A stretch of 64,000 bases of DNA, from positions 3,162,001 to 3,226,000 of the forward strand of contig OX359197.1 of NCBI GenBank assembly GCA_947172415.1. The letters are read 5' to 3'. Positions within the stretch are counted from its first letter, which is position 1; each line of letters opens with the position of its first letter. The position numbers were made by a program, and so were the translations under genes. Source of the DNA: Chondrosia reniformis (lineage: Eukaryota > Porifera > Demospongiae > Chondrillida > Chondrillidae). The notes under the pieces were generated by a model that was not told the origin of the DNA, ran no database searches, and worked only from the letters and a program-made list of their open reading frames with translations. Below are positions 47,026 to 58,977 of the stretch, in pieces.

Positions 47026-49527
47026 GTACGAGTTGTATGTACTACTTGTAAGTACTAGTTGTTTGTACGGGTTGTATGTACAACTTGTGTTTAATAGTTG
47101 TATGGACTCATTTTATGTACTACTTGTATGTACTAGTTGTATATACTAGTTGTATGTACTATTTATATGTACTAGTTATATGTGTATTTACTAGGTATAT
47201 GTACTAGTTGGATGTCATAGTTATATGTACTAGTTGTATGTAATATATATATATAGGTTCTGTTTATATGTGTATGTCTCGGTATATGTACTACTTGGAT
47301 GTACTAGTTGTATGAACTAGTTGTATGTACTGGTTGTGTGCATTAATTATATGTACTAGTTTTATGTATTAGTTGTATAGCACTAGTACTAGTTGTATTT
47401 ATCAATTCAACGTACCAGTTTGATGTACTAGTTTTATGTACTAGTTGTATGTCTAGTTGTTTTAACTAGATATGTACCCATTGTTTGTACTAATTGTATG
47501 TACAATATGTATGTAGTGGTTGTATGTACTACTTGCATGTACTAGTTGTATGTACTAGTTGTAGGTTTTAGTACTAGTTATACTAGGTACTATGTAGGTA
47601 CTAGTTTTATGTACTAGTTGTATGTACTAATTGTTTGTAATAGTTGTATATTTAGTTGCCTGTACTAGATATGTACCAGTTGCATGTACTAGTTGTAGGT
47701 ACTAGATGTTTGTACTAGCTATGGACTAGTTGTATGTACCAGTTTTATGTACTAGTTGTATTTACCAGTTGTAGCACTAGTTGTGTGTACTAATTGTGTG
47801 TACTAATTGTATGTACTAGTTGCATGTACTATTTGTGTGTCCTAGTTGTAATTCTAGTTGTATGCAGTAGTTGCAATAACTAGTTGAATGTATACTTGTA
47901 TGTAGCAGTTGAATGTACCTTTATATGTAGTAGTTATATGTGTATGTATGTATAATATGCAGTCGTTTTGTGTACTAGTTATATGTATTAGTTGTATGTA
48001 GTAGTTGTGTGCAGTAGTTGTATGTACTATTTTTATGTATATACTAGTTGTATTTATAAACTGTATGTGCTAGTTGTATGTACTATTTATAGGTACTTGT
48101 TATAGGTGTATGTACTAGTTGTATGTACTATTTATATGTGCTAGTTATATGTGTATTTACAATACAGATGTACTAGTTGTATATCCTAGTTATATGTACT
48201 AGTTGTGTGTACTACTTATAGGTACTAGTTGTATATGTATGACTAGGTATATGTAGTACTTGTATGTACTATATAGTTGTATGTACTAGTTGTATATACT
48301 GGTTGTATGTACTAATTGTAGGTACTAGTTGTATGTTCTAGTTGTAGGTTCTAGAACTAGTTATACTAGTTACTAGGAAGGTACTAGTTATATGTACTAG
48401 TTGTTTGTGTTAGCTATAGACCAGTTGTATGAACTGCTTGGTTTTATGATTTTTACGTAGTAGTTGAATGTACATTTATATGTACTAGTTATATGTGTAT
48501 GTATTTTTTATATGCGGTCGTTGTGTGTAATAATCATAAGATTTAGTTGTATGTACTATTGTGTTTCGTAGTTGTATGGATTATTTGTATGTATTACTAA
48601 CTAGTTGCATGTAGTAGTTGTAAATACTAGTTTTATATAGTATTTTTATGTACTAGTTGTAGTTTCTAGTACCAGTTATACTAGTTACTAGGTGGGTTCT
48701 AGTTGTATGTACTCGTTGTTTTTACTAGTTGTATGTATTAGTTACATTTACTTGTCGTAGTTACTATTTGTATGGACTAGTAGTATATTATGTTTGTATG
48801 TGCTAGTTGTATCTACTAGTTGTATCTACTAGCTGTTTGTACTAGTTTTATGTATTAGTTGTATATAGTGGTTGTATGTACTAATTGTAGGTACTAGTTG
48901 TATGATCTAGATGTATGATCTAGTACCAGCTACATTTACTAATTGTATGCACTAGTTGTATGTACTAGTTGTATGAACTAGTTGTATGTACTAGTTGTAG
49001 ATTCTAGTACTAGTTATACTAGGTACTACATAGGTACTAGTTTTATGTACAAATTATATATAGTAATTGTATGTACAAATTGTATGTACTAATTGCAGCA
49101 CTAGTTGTATGTACTAGTTGTAGCGCTAGTTGTATGCAGGAGTTTAAATAACTAGTTGAATGTATACTTGTATGTAGCAGTTGAATGTACATTTATATGT
49201 AGTAGTTATATGTGTATGTATTTGTAATTGCAGTCGTTCTGTGTACTAGTTATATGTATTAGTTGTATGTAGTAGTTGTGTGCAGTAGTTGTATGTACTA
49301 GTTGTCAATACAAGTTGTATATGTAGTAGTTGTATATACTAGTTGTAAGGTCTAGTTGTATGAATGTTTTATTTTTCAGTTGTACATACTAGTTGTATGT
49401 ACTAGTTTTATTAACTATTTGCATGTACAGTTGTGTGTAGCAGTTGAATGTACATTTAAATGTACTAGTTATATGTGTATGTATTAGTTATATGCAATCG
49501 TTGTATGTCCTAGTTGTGTTTAGTGTT
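47026..49527 (+). repeat. 13-bp minisatellite array, + orientation
   Basis: Same unit. Segments such as 47850-48060 and 49130-49300 (GCAGTTGAATGTACATTTAT, then CAGTCGTT) are near repeats of each other. No genes. Confidence 0.97.
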
Positions 49528-51247
49528 CAAAAGGGGAAAGTTCTGGCTGGCCCAGACAACCCTGAACGCAGTGAAGAATCCATAAGGAGCCTTGAAAAAG
49601 TACTATTTATAAGTACCTAGGGCTAGAACAACTGTTTGAGGTAGATGACAGCAAGGTCAAAGCTTGCTTGATCAATGAATTGAGGAGGAGACTCCACAAA
49701 GTTTGGGGCTCTCACCTCAATGGTAAGAATGCTGCAGAAACCTCTAACATGTTGTGTGCCTCTCTATTGAGATACTCTTACCCAGTTTTGAAGTGGACTC
49801 AAAGTGAGCTTCCAAAACTGGACCGAATGGTGAGAAAGATCATGAGAAAGTACCAGTGTTATCACTATAACTCTGCCATTGAAAGAGTGAATTTGCCTCG
49901 CTCTCAAGGTGGTAGAGGGCTCTGCAGTTTTCCTTTTCTTGTGAATCTGGCAAGATACCTCCATACTTCCAATGATCCACTCATAGCTGTTGTGGTTAAA
50001 CACCAAAAGTGGCTGGAGTGCTCAAAGCAGAGGAGGACTGTCTTGAAAGAAGCCAGATTGATACTGAGAAGTCACGGAATAGAACTAGAACCGGAAATGT
50101 GGCTGAAGACAGATCCTTCACAAAATAGTGTAAGAGAATGGAGGAGAGTGGCACGTGAGCTTCGGGAGGCTCAGACTGAAAGGTTAAAAAGTAACCTAGC
50201 CGAAAAGTCTCACCAGGGCTCATACCACAGACAACTCACGAATAGGGAGTCTTATGTGTGGCTATCTGAGGGGAGACTCAGACCTCAAACTGAGGCTCTG
50301 ATTCTCGCAGCCCAAGATGATGTGCTGCACACTAGGTGGTACCAAAATATGATTCTGAGGAATTCTAGCCTCCTAATATGCAGAGAATGTGGCAAGGCTA
50401 TGGAAACGGTCAAACACATACTAAACATGTGTGAGCCCAAGGGATTTTCTCTCTACAAAGAGAGACATGACTGGGCAATACTGATAGTGTTGTGGAGACT
50501 GTTGAAAGAATATGGATTCAAGCAGGAAGAGCCCTGGTACAAACTAGAAGCAAAACCAGTGTATGAGAATAGGGCTGTCAAAATCTTGTGGGATCCTAGT
50601 ATCCCTACAGATGATGAAATGACAGAAAAAGGCCAGACTTAGTGGTTGAGGATCGGCTATGTAAGTCCATCTACATTATTGAGATGTCAGTTCCTACTGA
50701 CAGTAATATTAATGGAAGATGGCAAGAGAAGTTCCAAAAGTACCAGAAGCTGGCAGCTGATATGAGGAAACAATTTAGGGGCTACCGAATTAAGGTAGTC
50801 CCGATTATAATTGGTGCTTTGGGGACAGTGGAGACGCTACTGGAAGACCTTAGGGGAATTCCAAAGCTGTCAAAAAGTGCAGTAGAAGTGATGAGAGCGA
50901 TGCAGAGAACTGTTCTCTGCTCGGCTGGGAGGATATTGAGGCGACATCTATCTGTTGAAGGATTGGGGCCTGGACAATGAGTAGTCCTGTCCCAGTCCTT
51001 GCCTGTCGACCTCTGAAAAGCAGTGGTGGATTGGTGTGTGGAGGTACTCCCTCCTATTATGACGGTCAACTTTGGCCCGATGCGCATCTGTCTGCTGCTG
51101 CCGGAAGGAGGCAAAGCCGAGTCTTCTGGCTAAAAACCCAAAGAAAGGAAAACATAACTGACTGAGGGTTGTCCAAGCTGGATACTCCTTGCCTTAGTAA
51201 ACTAAGGCAAGAAGTAACAAGGTTCTCCATTAAGGCTTTTGTTTCTT
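49528..51247 (+). mobile_element. R4/Dong-like LINE, copy 2 (5'-truncated)
   Basis: Same family as 44129-47025, in the opposite orientation. It starts further 3' (within the post-RT region AGPDNPERSEESIRSLEK) and ends with the same AAGGCTTTTGTTTCTTT. It is nearly identical to copy 1 over long stretches and lacks the Penelope insertion. Confidence 0.88.
49530..50980 (+). pseudogene. R4/Dong-like C-terminal region with endonuclease
   Basis: The frame 49668-50642 carries the thumb region (LPRSQGGRGLCSFPF, with a small deletion next to it compared with copy 1), the knuckle CRECGKAMETVKHIL and the start of the endonuclease. A one-base loss near 50630 shifts the frame, so RPD is lost. The next frame (50642-50980) continues VEDRLCKSIYIIEMSVPTDS to RRHLSVEGLGPGQ. 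The RT core is absent. Confidence 0.85.
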
Positions 51248-51590
51248 TAAAAGTATGGAATATTTTTATGTACTAGTAACTAGTTGCATGTAGTAGTTGT
51301 AAATACTAGTTTTATGTAGTATTTGTATGTACTAGTTGTACTTAATGGTTAGTAGTTGTGTGGTCTAGTTGTATGAACTAGTTGAATGCTTCAGTAGTAT
51401 ATATGTACTAGTTGTGTGTACTAGTTATATGTACTAGTTATATGTACTAGTTGTATGTACTAGTAATATGCAATAGTTTTATGTACTAGTTGTATGTACT
51501 AGTTGTATGTACTCCAAACTATATGTATGTACTAGCTGTATTCAATAGTGATATGTATTAGTTGCATGTACTATTTGTGTGTTCGAGGTT
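51248..51590 (+). repeat. 13-bp minisatellite array, + orientation
   Basis: Short satellite stretch between two LINEs. Confidence 0.95.
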
Positions 51591-51815
51591 CGAGGTGCGA
51601 GAAAATGGCAGAAAGTCTAGTTTATAGAATATAGTTGTTGATCGTTCTCGCGACTGTTTCCACAGAAGTCAAAGTGTGTTACCCTAAGTGTAGTTTATCA
51701 TATTTGGACGATTTCTTACAAACCTTCTCGCCACAAAACCTTTTCCCACCTTCGCGATGCTCCCAGGACCTACTCATGGAATTGCCGTTACTCTTCTCTA
51801 TCTCTTCAGCTTTGG

Positions 51816-51842
51816 GGTGATGTAGAGGCTAACCCTGGACCC
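51816..51842 (+). other. 2A-like ribosome-skipping motif
   Basis: The codons give GDVEANPGP, preceded by YSSLSLQLW. This fits the 2A consensus DxExNPGP, at which the ribosome skips the Gly-Pro bond. 2A motifs near the N-terminus of APE-type LINE proteins have been reported in several invertebrates. The frame around it is broken in this copy (a TAG follows about 60 bases later), so it is a relic here. Confidence 0.88.
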
Positions 51843-51899
51843 ACAAGATTATGTCATAAAACTAAAGACAAAGAAACTTACCATTATCCACCTATAAAC

Positions 51900-54188
51900 T
51901 TGTAGTCTGCTACGGCACTTTGAGGAACTTCAATACTTTGTTTCTGTCACTTGCCAAGAGATTCTCTGCCCCTCCGAGACTTGGTTGGACTTTTATATCA
52001 ACGATTTCGAGGTTTATCTTCGAGAATATACTCTTTTTCGTCGAGATCGAAACCACTCAGGTGGAGGTGTTGCTTGCTATATATCTGACACCCTTTCTAG
52101 CAAAGTCATCTCCTGTGGGACTACAAATGCGGGTCTAGAGTTTCTGTTGGTTGGCTTCGATGGGACCCTCCTTCCTTCCGAGTTGTTTGTTGGCTGCTTC
52201 TTTCGTCCTCCCAGCTCTCCTGTCCAGTCAGTGCACGACATATCTTCAACTTTCGACAACATCCTCATCTCCAGTAAGTATTTCATTGCTTGTGGTGACT
52301 TCAATGTTGATTTTAGTGACTCTAGCAACCAACTCTCCAAGATCTTACATGACTTTGTCTACTCTCATCTCGTATCCCAACCAATTTGCCATCCCACTCG
52401 TGTCTCTGAGAGCACCAGTTCTATTTCCGATTTATTCCTTATCTCTCCTGTTGTTCCTTATACCCAAGCCACAGTACTAGATAATGCCATTACTGATTAC
52501 CTCTTAACATCCTGGTCATCTCCTAAGTCTTCTCCCAAAACTATCTCCTGTCGCTCATTTAAAAACTTTGATGCCTCCAAGTTCTTAGCTGATTTAGATC
52601 ACATTCCCTGCCAGCTGATGGATACATTTGATGATATTGATGATAAGGTTAAGGTCTTTGAAACCCTTTTTTGGTGTCATCGATCGACATGCCCCTCTTA
52701 AGACCATAAGAGTCAAAAGCCACCCAGCCCCTTGGATTTCTAAGCCTATCAGACGTGAAATGGACAAATGTAATAAGCTACTTAAACCCTTCCGTTCTAA
52801 GCGATCCAATCAAAACTGGCAACAGTATAGGACCCAAAGAAATTTCGTCACCAACTGGCAGAGACAAGCCAAACAATCCCATTTCGCTCACCTCATTTCC
52901 AATAACACTTATCCATCCACTCTTTGGAGGGCTCTAAAGGCTGCCAATCCTCTTCAATCTTCACATAAGTGGAACGCATTTGACTCTACCTACCAGTCCA
53001 TTGCAGATAAATTCAATGTTCACTTTACCTCCATCTCCAGCTGTCAGACCTATATCAACCTTCCACTCCTTCCTCAAATCCACCCACCTCAGCTTTGTCA
53101 CCAACCCCTGAAGACTGGTGTAAATCATCTCTCTCAGGACGAAACATCAACAAAGGTACTGGGTCTGATGGAATACCTGCTTTCATGCTCAAGCTAGCTT
53201 CTTCAGTTATCATGAAGCCCATCTGCTCCATCTTCAACCATTCTATCCAAACTTCCACCTTTCCAACTACATGGAAGCATGCCATCGTCCACCTTCTCCA
53301 CAAAGGTGGTGATCCTTCCAGCCTCTCCAATTACCGTCCTATATCTATCCTACCTGCTTGCAGCAAGGTCCTTGAAAGGCATGTAAAACATCAGTTATAT
53401 CGTCATCTTTCTGAGAATGGCCTTATCTATCCATTGCAATCTGGTTTTCACCCTGGCCACTCCACCACCACATCTTTGTTATTTTGTACCGATACTTGGT
53501 CCAAAGCCCTTGATTCTGGGAAGTTTGTAGCCACTCTGTTCATCGACGTGTCTAAAGCCTTTGACACAGTAAATCACTCACTTCTTCTCAGCAAACTCAC
53601 CAACCTGGGTCTTGATCCATCTACTGTGCAATGGGGAGTTCCCCAAGAATCCATCCTAGGCCCTTCCCTCTTCTCGGCTTTCATTAATGATTTACCTGAT
53701 GACATCATTGACTCTATCACCGTCCCATTTGCCCATGACACTACTATATTCTTTGCAGGCCATGATATCTCAAATATTATCAACACCCTGCAGAACTGTC
53801 TTAACCTTTTTAATCTGTGGATGAAATCCAATGGTCTCAAGTTAAACCCTCTGAAGACCAACTCCATGCTATTCCACTCTAGTTGTAAGGCTAATCTTCC
53901 ACCACTTAACCTCTCCTTGGACGGTCACACTATTAAACAAGTTCGAGTCTACAAATTTCTTGGTATCCAAATTAACGACACCCTGACCTGGAAGGACCAT
54001 ATTGACTTTATCATTTCCAAAGCTTCTCGCAGATTAACCTCTTACGGAGGCTATCTTTGTTCCTTCCAAAACCCTTGAGGATTTTATTCTACAAATCCTA
54101 CATTATGCCTATCTTGGATTATTGTGCTGTTGTGTGGAAGCAATGTACATCCCAGGAATCTACTAGGCTAGAGCATCTCCACAATCTA
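51900..54188 (+). pseudogene. LINE endonuclease and reverse transcriptase, 5' part
   Basis: Endonuclease from about 51940: CPSETWLDFYINDFEVYLRE, FRRDRNHSGGGVACYI, ACGDFNVDF, STSSISDLFLISP (frame 51985-52701). A frameshift near 52660 leads to RT. RT motifs are GTGSDGIPAFMLK, LSNYRPISILPACSKVLERH, FIDVSKAFDTVNHSLL (motif A), GVPQESILGPSLF (motif B with Gly to Glu) and PFAHDTTIFF where the catalytic YADD should be. About 30 residues between motifs A and B are missing at STVQWGVPQ. The RT is therefore catalytically dead. The thumb continues to EHLHNLA at 54188, where the gypsy element begins. Confidence 0.88.
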
Positions 54189-54190
54189 GC

Positions 54191-54421
54191 TGTAATAAGG
54201 ATGGGGACAAACGATTACTTCGAGATAGGCAGAGGATATAGCAAGCGTCCGACAACACCGCAATGAACAGCAATACGATTCAATCAAGGTACAGCTACAA
54301 GAACTCAAAAGGATTAACTAACACGAGGACACTAAAACACGTTACTTCCGTTCATATATAATTGAGTTCACAGGTAAGTGAGAACACATACACTAATCTG
54401 ACAGTCAGGGGGCATACTACA
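54191..54421 (-). repeat. gypsy 3' LTR
   Basis: 231 bases, starting TGTAATAAGG on + and ending GGCATACTACA. Same as 58747-58977 except GAACT versus AAAGT in the CTACAA...CAAAAGG segment. Confidence 0.97.
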
Positions 54422-54437
54422 CACTTCCCCCCAAGTC
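54422..54437 (-). promoter_or_regulatory. Polypurine tract
   Basis: On - GACTTGGGGGGAAGTG abuts the 3' LTR start TGTAGTATG. The GGGGGGAAG core is the usual plus-strand primer. Confidence 0.8.
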
Positions 54438-54458
54438 CTACAAGTTCAACATGCATAG

Positions 54459-57400
54459 TTAAACGTGTCCATAACGTTCCACTGGCTTCACAGCTCTTCC
54501 ACTTCGAGTAGTCACGCAAGGAGGACAGGCCTGACGTGTGGTGGACGTGGCTTCTAGATCTGGTGGTTCAGCGTGCATCTCCTCGGTTTCTTCAGAGCTC
54601 GGAGGAGCTGCTCCAGCTGTAGAGGAATGAAGTGGCTGCTGTTGAGGGTCAGAAGGCGGTGCAGAAGGCAGCATTGAGGAAGCCCCTACATTATCCTCGT
54701 GGTGAAATAGGGGAGGCGACCACTCAGCCTGTGGCTCCTGATTTTTGTTTCCTCTGTGAGCAGGGGGCGTACACGATTCATGTGCACTGCACGATTTGTG
54801 GATCCTAGGCGCAGCAATACTGTTGTGGGCCCTCTCAGGCCACTGACTGTCCAAGGACCTGTCCATCTTGGGTCCAGCTTTCCCCTGGTAGGGTTGTTCA
54901 GTAGCACCTTCTGCCCAACAAGGAGTCTTGAACTGTTTTCTCTGTCTTGGCCAGTTCGACCTTGACGATATGCTGATTCCACAATGTTTGCATCCACAAT
55001 CTCTCTCAAATGAAGAAGCTTGCTCTTCAGGTTCATGCTGTAGTCTGAGGGTTCAGGAATCACAGTGCCAGGCACGTCTGGGATTTGTAGAGAAGGCGGA
55101 TTAGATCCAAAGAGAACCTCGTAGGGTGACATTCCAGTCGAAGCATGTTTTGTTGTTCTGTACAGGAACAGGAGCAGCTGTAAGTGTTTCTCCCACTCCC
55201 CCTCCTTTTCAGTATAGGAACGTAGTAAGTTTAGGAGTGACCTGTTAATACGCTCCACTAGGCCATCTCACATTGGGTGATAGGGGGTGGTGTGGGACTT
55301 TCTCACGCCAAACGCCTCACATAAATCACCAAGGACTCGGCTTTCAAAATTTCGCCCCTGATCCGAGTGGAGCTGTTGAGGAGGACCAACCAGGGAGAAG
55401 ACGTTGTCTCTCAATGTTTGTACTATCCTCTCCGCTTTCTGGTCTGGCATTGCCTGAGCGAAGGCCACTTTGAAAAGTAGTCTTGGGCCACCAACAAGTA
55501 CTGGTTTCCTGTGGTGGACATGGGGACCTTGAGAATGTCGACAGCTACAAGTTCCCATGGTCTTCTGGCAATCACAGGTTGTAGAGGGGCAGGCTGGTTG
55601 TTTGGAGCCTTGGTGAGTTGACAACGTACACAGAGCCGGCAGTGATGGGCCACATCTCTTCCTAGTCCGACCCAGTAGGCAATCTGGGATAACCTGGCCA
55701 TGGTCTTGTCAATGCCCTGGTGTCCAGACTCTTCATGAGACCTGCGCAGAAAGTCCGGCTGTTTAGATTTGGGGATAATGAGTAACAGGGAGTCTTCTGA
55801 CAGGGTGGGTGACCTCACCTTGCGGTACAGGACATCATCATGCTGAATCAACTGGGACCATATTTGCTTGTAGCGCTTCAGGGGATATTGCCCCCACTCC
55901 CTTGTAGCAGGGGGTGTCTGGTGGCGTTCAAACAGGTCTATAACCTTGATTAAAAGTGGATCCGACCTCTGGGCCTGACTGAATTCGTGCCTGTCCAGAG
56001 GGGAGCGCAGAGCCACCAGTCCAATGGGCATCCGAGAGAGTGCATCTGCATTTTGGTTGGTTGCTCCAGGCTTATAGACTATGTTAAACTGGTAGGCCCT
56101 GAGCTCAAGAGACCACCGCTCTAGACGTTGTGATCGGGCATGGCTGGTTCTGGCGGACTCCAGCCATTCAAGTGGCTTGTGGTCTGTTTCCAGAATGAAG
56201 GGTGCTCCGACCACATAATGACGTAATTTGCGGACAGCCCAGACAATGGCAAGGCACTCCTTTTCTATTGTGGCATACTTCTTTTCCGCTGAAGAGAGTG
56301 TTCGACTGGCATATTCCACCACTGTGCCACGTGAAGTTGAGAGAACTGCGCCCAGACCAACTTCGGAGGCATCAGTGGTGAGAATGAACTTGTCAGTCTG
56401 TCTTGGGTAGTCAAGGACTGGGGGTGATATTAGCGCCTGTTTCAAGGACTCAAAGGCTTTTTGATGAGTGTCCTGCCATGTAAAGGATACCTTGTTCTCA
56501 GTGAGACTGGTGAGTGGGGCAGCAAGATCAGCAAACTTGGGAATGAAACGCCTGTAGAAGTTGACAAGACCCAGGAAGGACCGGACTTCCTTAGTAGATG
56601 TGGGTATGGGCCACTTGGTAATTGCTTGTGACTTTCCTGCTGCTGGGGTCACTCCACTGCCTGTGTACTCAAACCCCAGGTGAGTTACCTTGTTTCTGCC
56701 AAAGAAGCACTTTGAGTCACGAAGTGTGAATCCAGCCTGGTGGAGTCTGCCAAGAACACGTCTGAGGTCTTTGATGTGAGACTCCATGCTATCCGAATAA
56801 ACAATGCAGTCATCCACATAGTTGTCCACACAGTCCTTGCAGTCTTTCAAGACTCTGTCAAGTCCTCGTTGGCATGTCTGTGTGGCTCCTGTTAGCCCGT
56901 ATGGCATTACGGTGAATTCCCAGAGTCCATATCCTGGTCCTGGACAGAATGCTGTTTTTTCTATGGAAGGGGTGCTCATGGGGAACTGCCAGTAGGCACT
57001 CCGAAGATCGATCTTGGAAAATACCTGTTTGTGAGCAAGTTTTTGCTGTGGCCCCTCTGCCCTGGGTACTGGGTAGGAATCTTTCTTGGTGGATTTGTTG
57101 AGCTGTACATAGTCCACGCAGATTCGGATTTCCCCATTGCTTTTGGGGACATAGACGGCTGGGGCGCTCCAGGGGCTCTTGCTAGGCTGAATTATTCCTG
57201 CCTTCATCATCTCCTGCAATTGGTCATGTACTTGTTTCTTGTAATGGAAAGGTATCGGGCGGGACGGTACCCTGACTGGAGGGGCGTCAGCTGTGTCAAT
57301 GACATGTTCTGTGATCTTCGTGCTGCCCAGCTGTGTGGTAAACAGCATCTGGTGTTCCTTCAAGACTTGGCTTAGTGCTGGGTGACAGTCTTTAGGCATA

Positions 57401-58080
57401 TCCAGTTCATTTTGGCTACTGCCCTTGAAGGGCATGGCTTGGGGACAGTCATCGTCTAATATCAGATTGCAGGTGGGTGGGCTTGTACCCAAGCTCAGCT
57501 TGCCTTCCTTGGTGGGAGACTTCCTGCTGCTGAAGGTACCTTTATCAAAGTCAATGATCAGGCCATGCTTGGTAAGAAAGTCACATCCCAGTATGGCAGG
57601 TCCTGAGAGGCGTTCCACTACCACAAACTTCTGGGTGGTTGTTAGGTTGGGTATTTGGACTCTCATTGTGGTGACCCCTGATGGGGAAAGACCTCTGCCA
57701 TCTGCATTGACTAGCTTTTCTGGACCCATGGCTCCTAGGTTGCCAGGTCTCACATAGTCTCGGCATACGACTGAGCAGGATGCTCCAAAGTCCAGTAAGA
57801 TGTCAACTGCCTGATTGTTTAGCTGCCCCTGGGTGTAAGCTGCCTTGGCAGTGTCCATGTAGCCTGACAGTGAGGGTATTTGCTCCAGTTCTCGAGCGTT
57901 CAGTTGCGGCGGGGAGCGCCTCTTGCTTGAGGAGTTGAGACGCTCCCCCTCTCGTTTCCCGGAAGGGGGCATTGGCAGGCAATGTGTCCCTGACCTCCAC
58001 ACCGGAAGCACTCTATGTTCTGAGTTGGTGCGGACCTGCAGTTCTTTGCTAGGTGGCCCAGTTTTCCACAACGGAAGCAT
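54459..58080 (-). pseudogene. pol: gypsy Pol: protease, RT, RNase H, integrase
   Basis: Open from 58080 to 55423 (885 codons), overlapping gag in another frame. Protease ILLDFGASCSVV has Phe where Thr or Ser is expected in D(T/S)G, and AILGCDF further on. RT shows CVDYVQLNKS, FSKIDLRSAYWQF and the catalytic YVDD (about residue 420). RNase H shows LTTDASEVGLGAVL and ETDHKPLEWL. The integrase finger is RRSHEESGHQG...CRLCVRCQ, with the first catalytic Asp in VAVDILKVP. A frameshift near 55430-55470 moves the core to LHSDQGRNFES, and a TGA just after TTPYHPM (55265-55267) precedes the Glu in LVERINR. The GPY/F-like part (RWTGPWTV, VHMNRVRPLL) follows. A further shift near 54770 leads to the Pro-rich tail ending TRSGRAVKPVERYG at 54459. 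It is inactive by these lesions. Confidence 0.92.
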
Positions 58081-58727
58081 CTAGGACGGGCTGCTGCTTC
58101 TGAGCGGCGTTTGCCCAAAACAGCCAGTTGCTCCGACACCTGGAGTATGGCCTCTTCTAACCTGTCCAAACGTCCATCTTTGGGTGCACTCTCTATTTGG
58201 TTCACTGACTCAGACTTGCGGTGAAAAATTAACCGAAGTTCCCTTGCCTTTGCCACTGTTTGGTCATAGGTCTGTTTTGGAAGCAATTTCATCTGGAAGG
58301 CAATCTTCTCTGGGAGTGCTGCTACAAAATGGAAGCGAAGCAATGTCTCTTTGGCCTCAGCCGAAAGGTCTGGGGAGGCCCTTTCCAACAGCTTTTCAAT
58401 GTCCCGCGCCAATTCATCTACACTCTCTTGATCACGAAGTCGCCTCCTGGAGAGTGCGTCGCGGGCGCTCAGTCTGTCCTCATCTGTGTCCGGACTCAAT
58501 CTCTCAAGGATAGCCGTCTTCAGACTATCGTAGGATTTCTTCTGCTCCTTGGACAGAGCGTCAAAGACGGCCCACGCTCGGCCACGCAAGAGGGTCGGCA
58601 GTCGCAGGAGTTTCTTTGCCGCGTTCCACTCGTTAGCGGCAGCACAAACTTCGAATCGCTTGAAACACGACTTTGCATCGTTGTCTAGAAGGGGCTCCGG
58701 TAGTGCAAGGCCAATGTTGGAAGCCAT
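57900..58727 (-). CDS. gag: gypsy Gag with two zinc knuckles
   Basis: 275 codons from the ATG at 58727, which directly follows the primer site with no leader. The N-terminal part (MASNIGLALPEPLLDNDAK, FEVCAAANEW, WAVFDALSKEQ, LARDIEKLLERA, LLRFHFVAALPEKI) resembles the retrotransposon capsid fold. Two CCHC knuckles, CFRCGKLGHLAKNC and CFRCGGQGHIACQC, lie near residues 230-260 and would bind RNA. The stop at 57900-57902 lies inside the overlapping pol frame, so pol needs a frameshift. An in-frame ATG upstream in the LTR exists, but starting there would read through the primer site, so I prefer 58727. The frame is intact. Confidence 0.9.
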   Translation of the reverse strand: MASNIGLALPEPLLDNDAKSCFKRFEVCAAANEWNAAKKLLRLPTLLRGRAWAVFDALSKEQKKSYDSLKTAILERLSPDTDEDRLSARDALSRRRLRDQESVDELARDIEKLLERASPDLSAEAKETLLRFHFVAALPEKIAFQMKLLPKQTYDQTVAKARELRLIFHRKSESVNQIESAPKDGRLDRLEEAILQVSEQLAVLGKRRSEAAARPRCFRCGKLGHLAKNCRSAPTQNIECFRCGGQGHIACQCPLPGNERGSVSTPQARGAPRRN

Positions 58728-58745
58728 TCCCGGGTTTCGGCACCA
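58728..58745 (-). promoter_or_regulatory. Primer-binding site, tRNA-Phe
   Basis: On - one base after the LTR comes TGGTGCCGAAACCCGGGA, the complement of the 3' end of animal tRNA-Phe (acceptor strand TTTCGGCA plus CCA). Minus-strand DNA synthesis would start here. Confidence 0.88.
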
Positions 58746-58746
58746 G

Positions 58747-58977
58747 TGTAATAAGGATGGGGACAAACGATTACTTCGAGATAGGCAGAGGATATAGCAA
58801 GCGTCCGACAACACCGCAATGAACAGCAATACGATTCAATCAAGGTACAGCTACAAAAAGTCAAAAGGATTAACTAACACGAGGACACTAAAACACGTTA
58901 CTTCCGTTCATATATAATTGAGTTCACAGGTAAGTGAGAACACATACACTAATCTGACAGTCAGGGGGCATACTACA
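58747..58977 (-). repeat. gypsy 5' LTR
   Basis: 231 bases. Read on - it starts TGTAGTATGCCCCCTGACTG and ends CTTATTACA. An A+T-rich TATATATG (on +, CATATATAAT at about 58909-58918) may serve as the TATA region; this is inferred from composition. Confidence 0.97.

Larger units (their letters stand above)
54191..58977 (-). mobile_element. Ty3/gypsy LTR retrotransposon, recent insertion
   Basis: Two 231-bp direct LTRs (TG...CA) in a 4.8-kb element read on -. The target duplication is TAGC (54187-54190 and 58978-58981). The primer site matches tRNA-Phe, a purine tract precedes the 3' LTR, and gag and pol lie in different frames. There is no env-like frame. By eye the LTRs differ at two positions, so the insertion is young, although pol already has lesions. 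It sits inside the LINE. Confidence 0.96.

Noticed and set aside
54459-54866. Pro/Ser-rich frame at the end of the gypsy element as an envelope or extra gene
   Set aside because: It has no signal peptide or membrane segment, and its ending TRSGRAVKPVERYG is the usual tail of gypsy integrases; it is the shifted C-terminus of pol.
56228-58797. Plus-strand frames antisense to gypsy gag and pol
   Set aside because: No motifs; explained by the open opposite strand.
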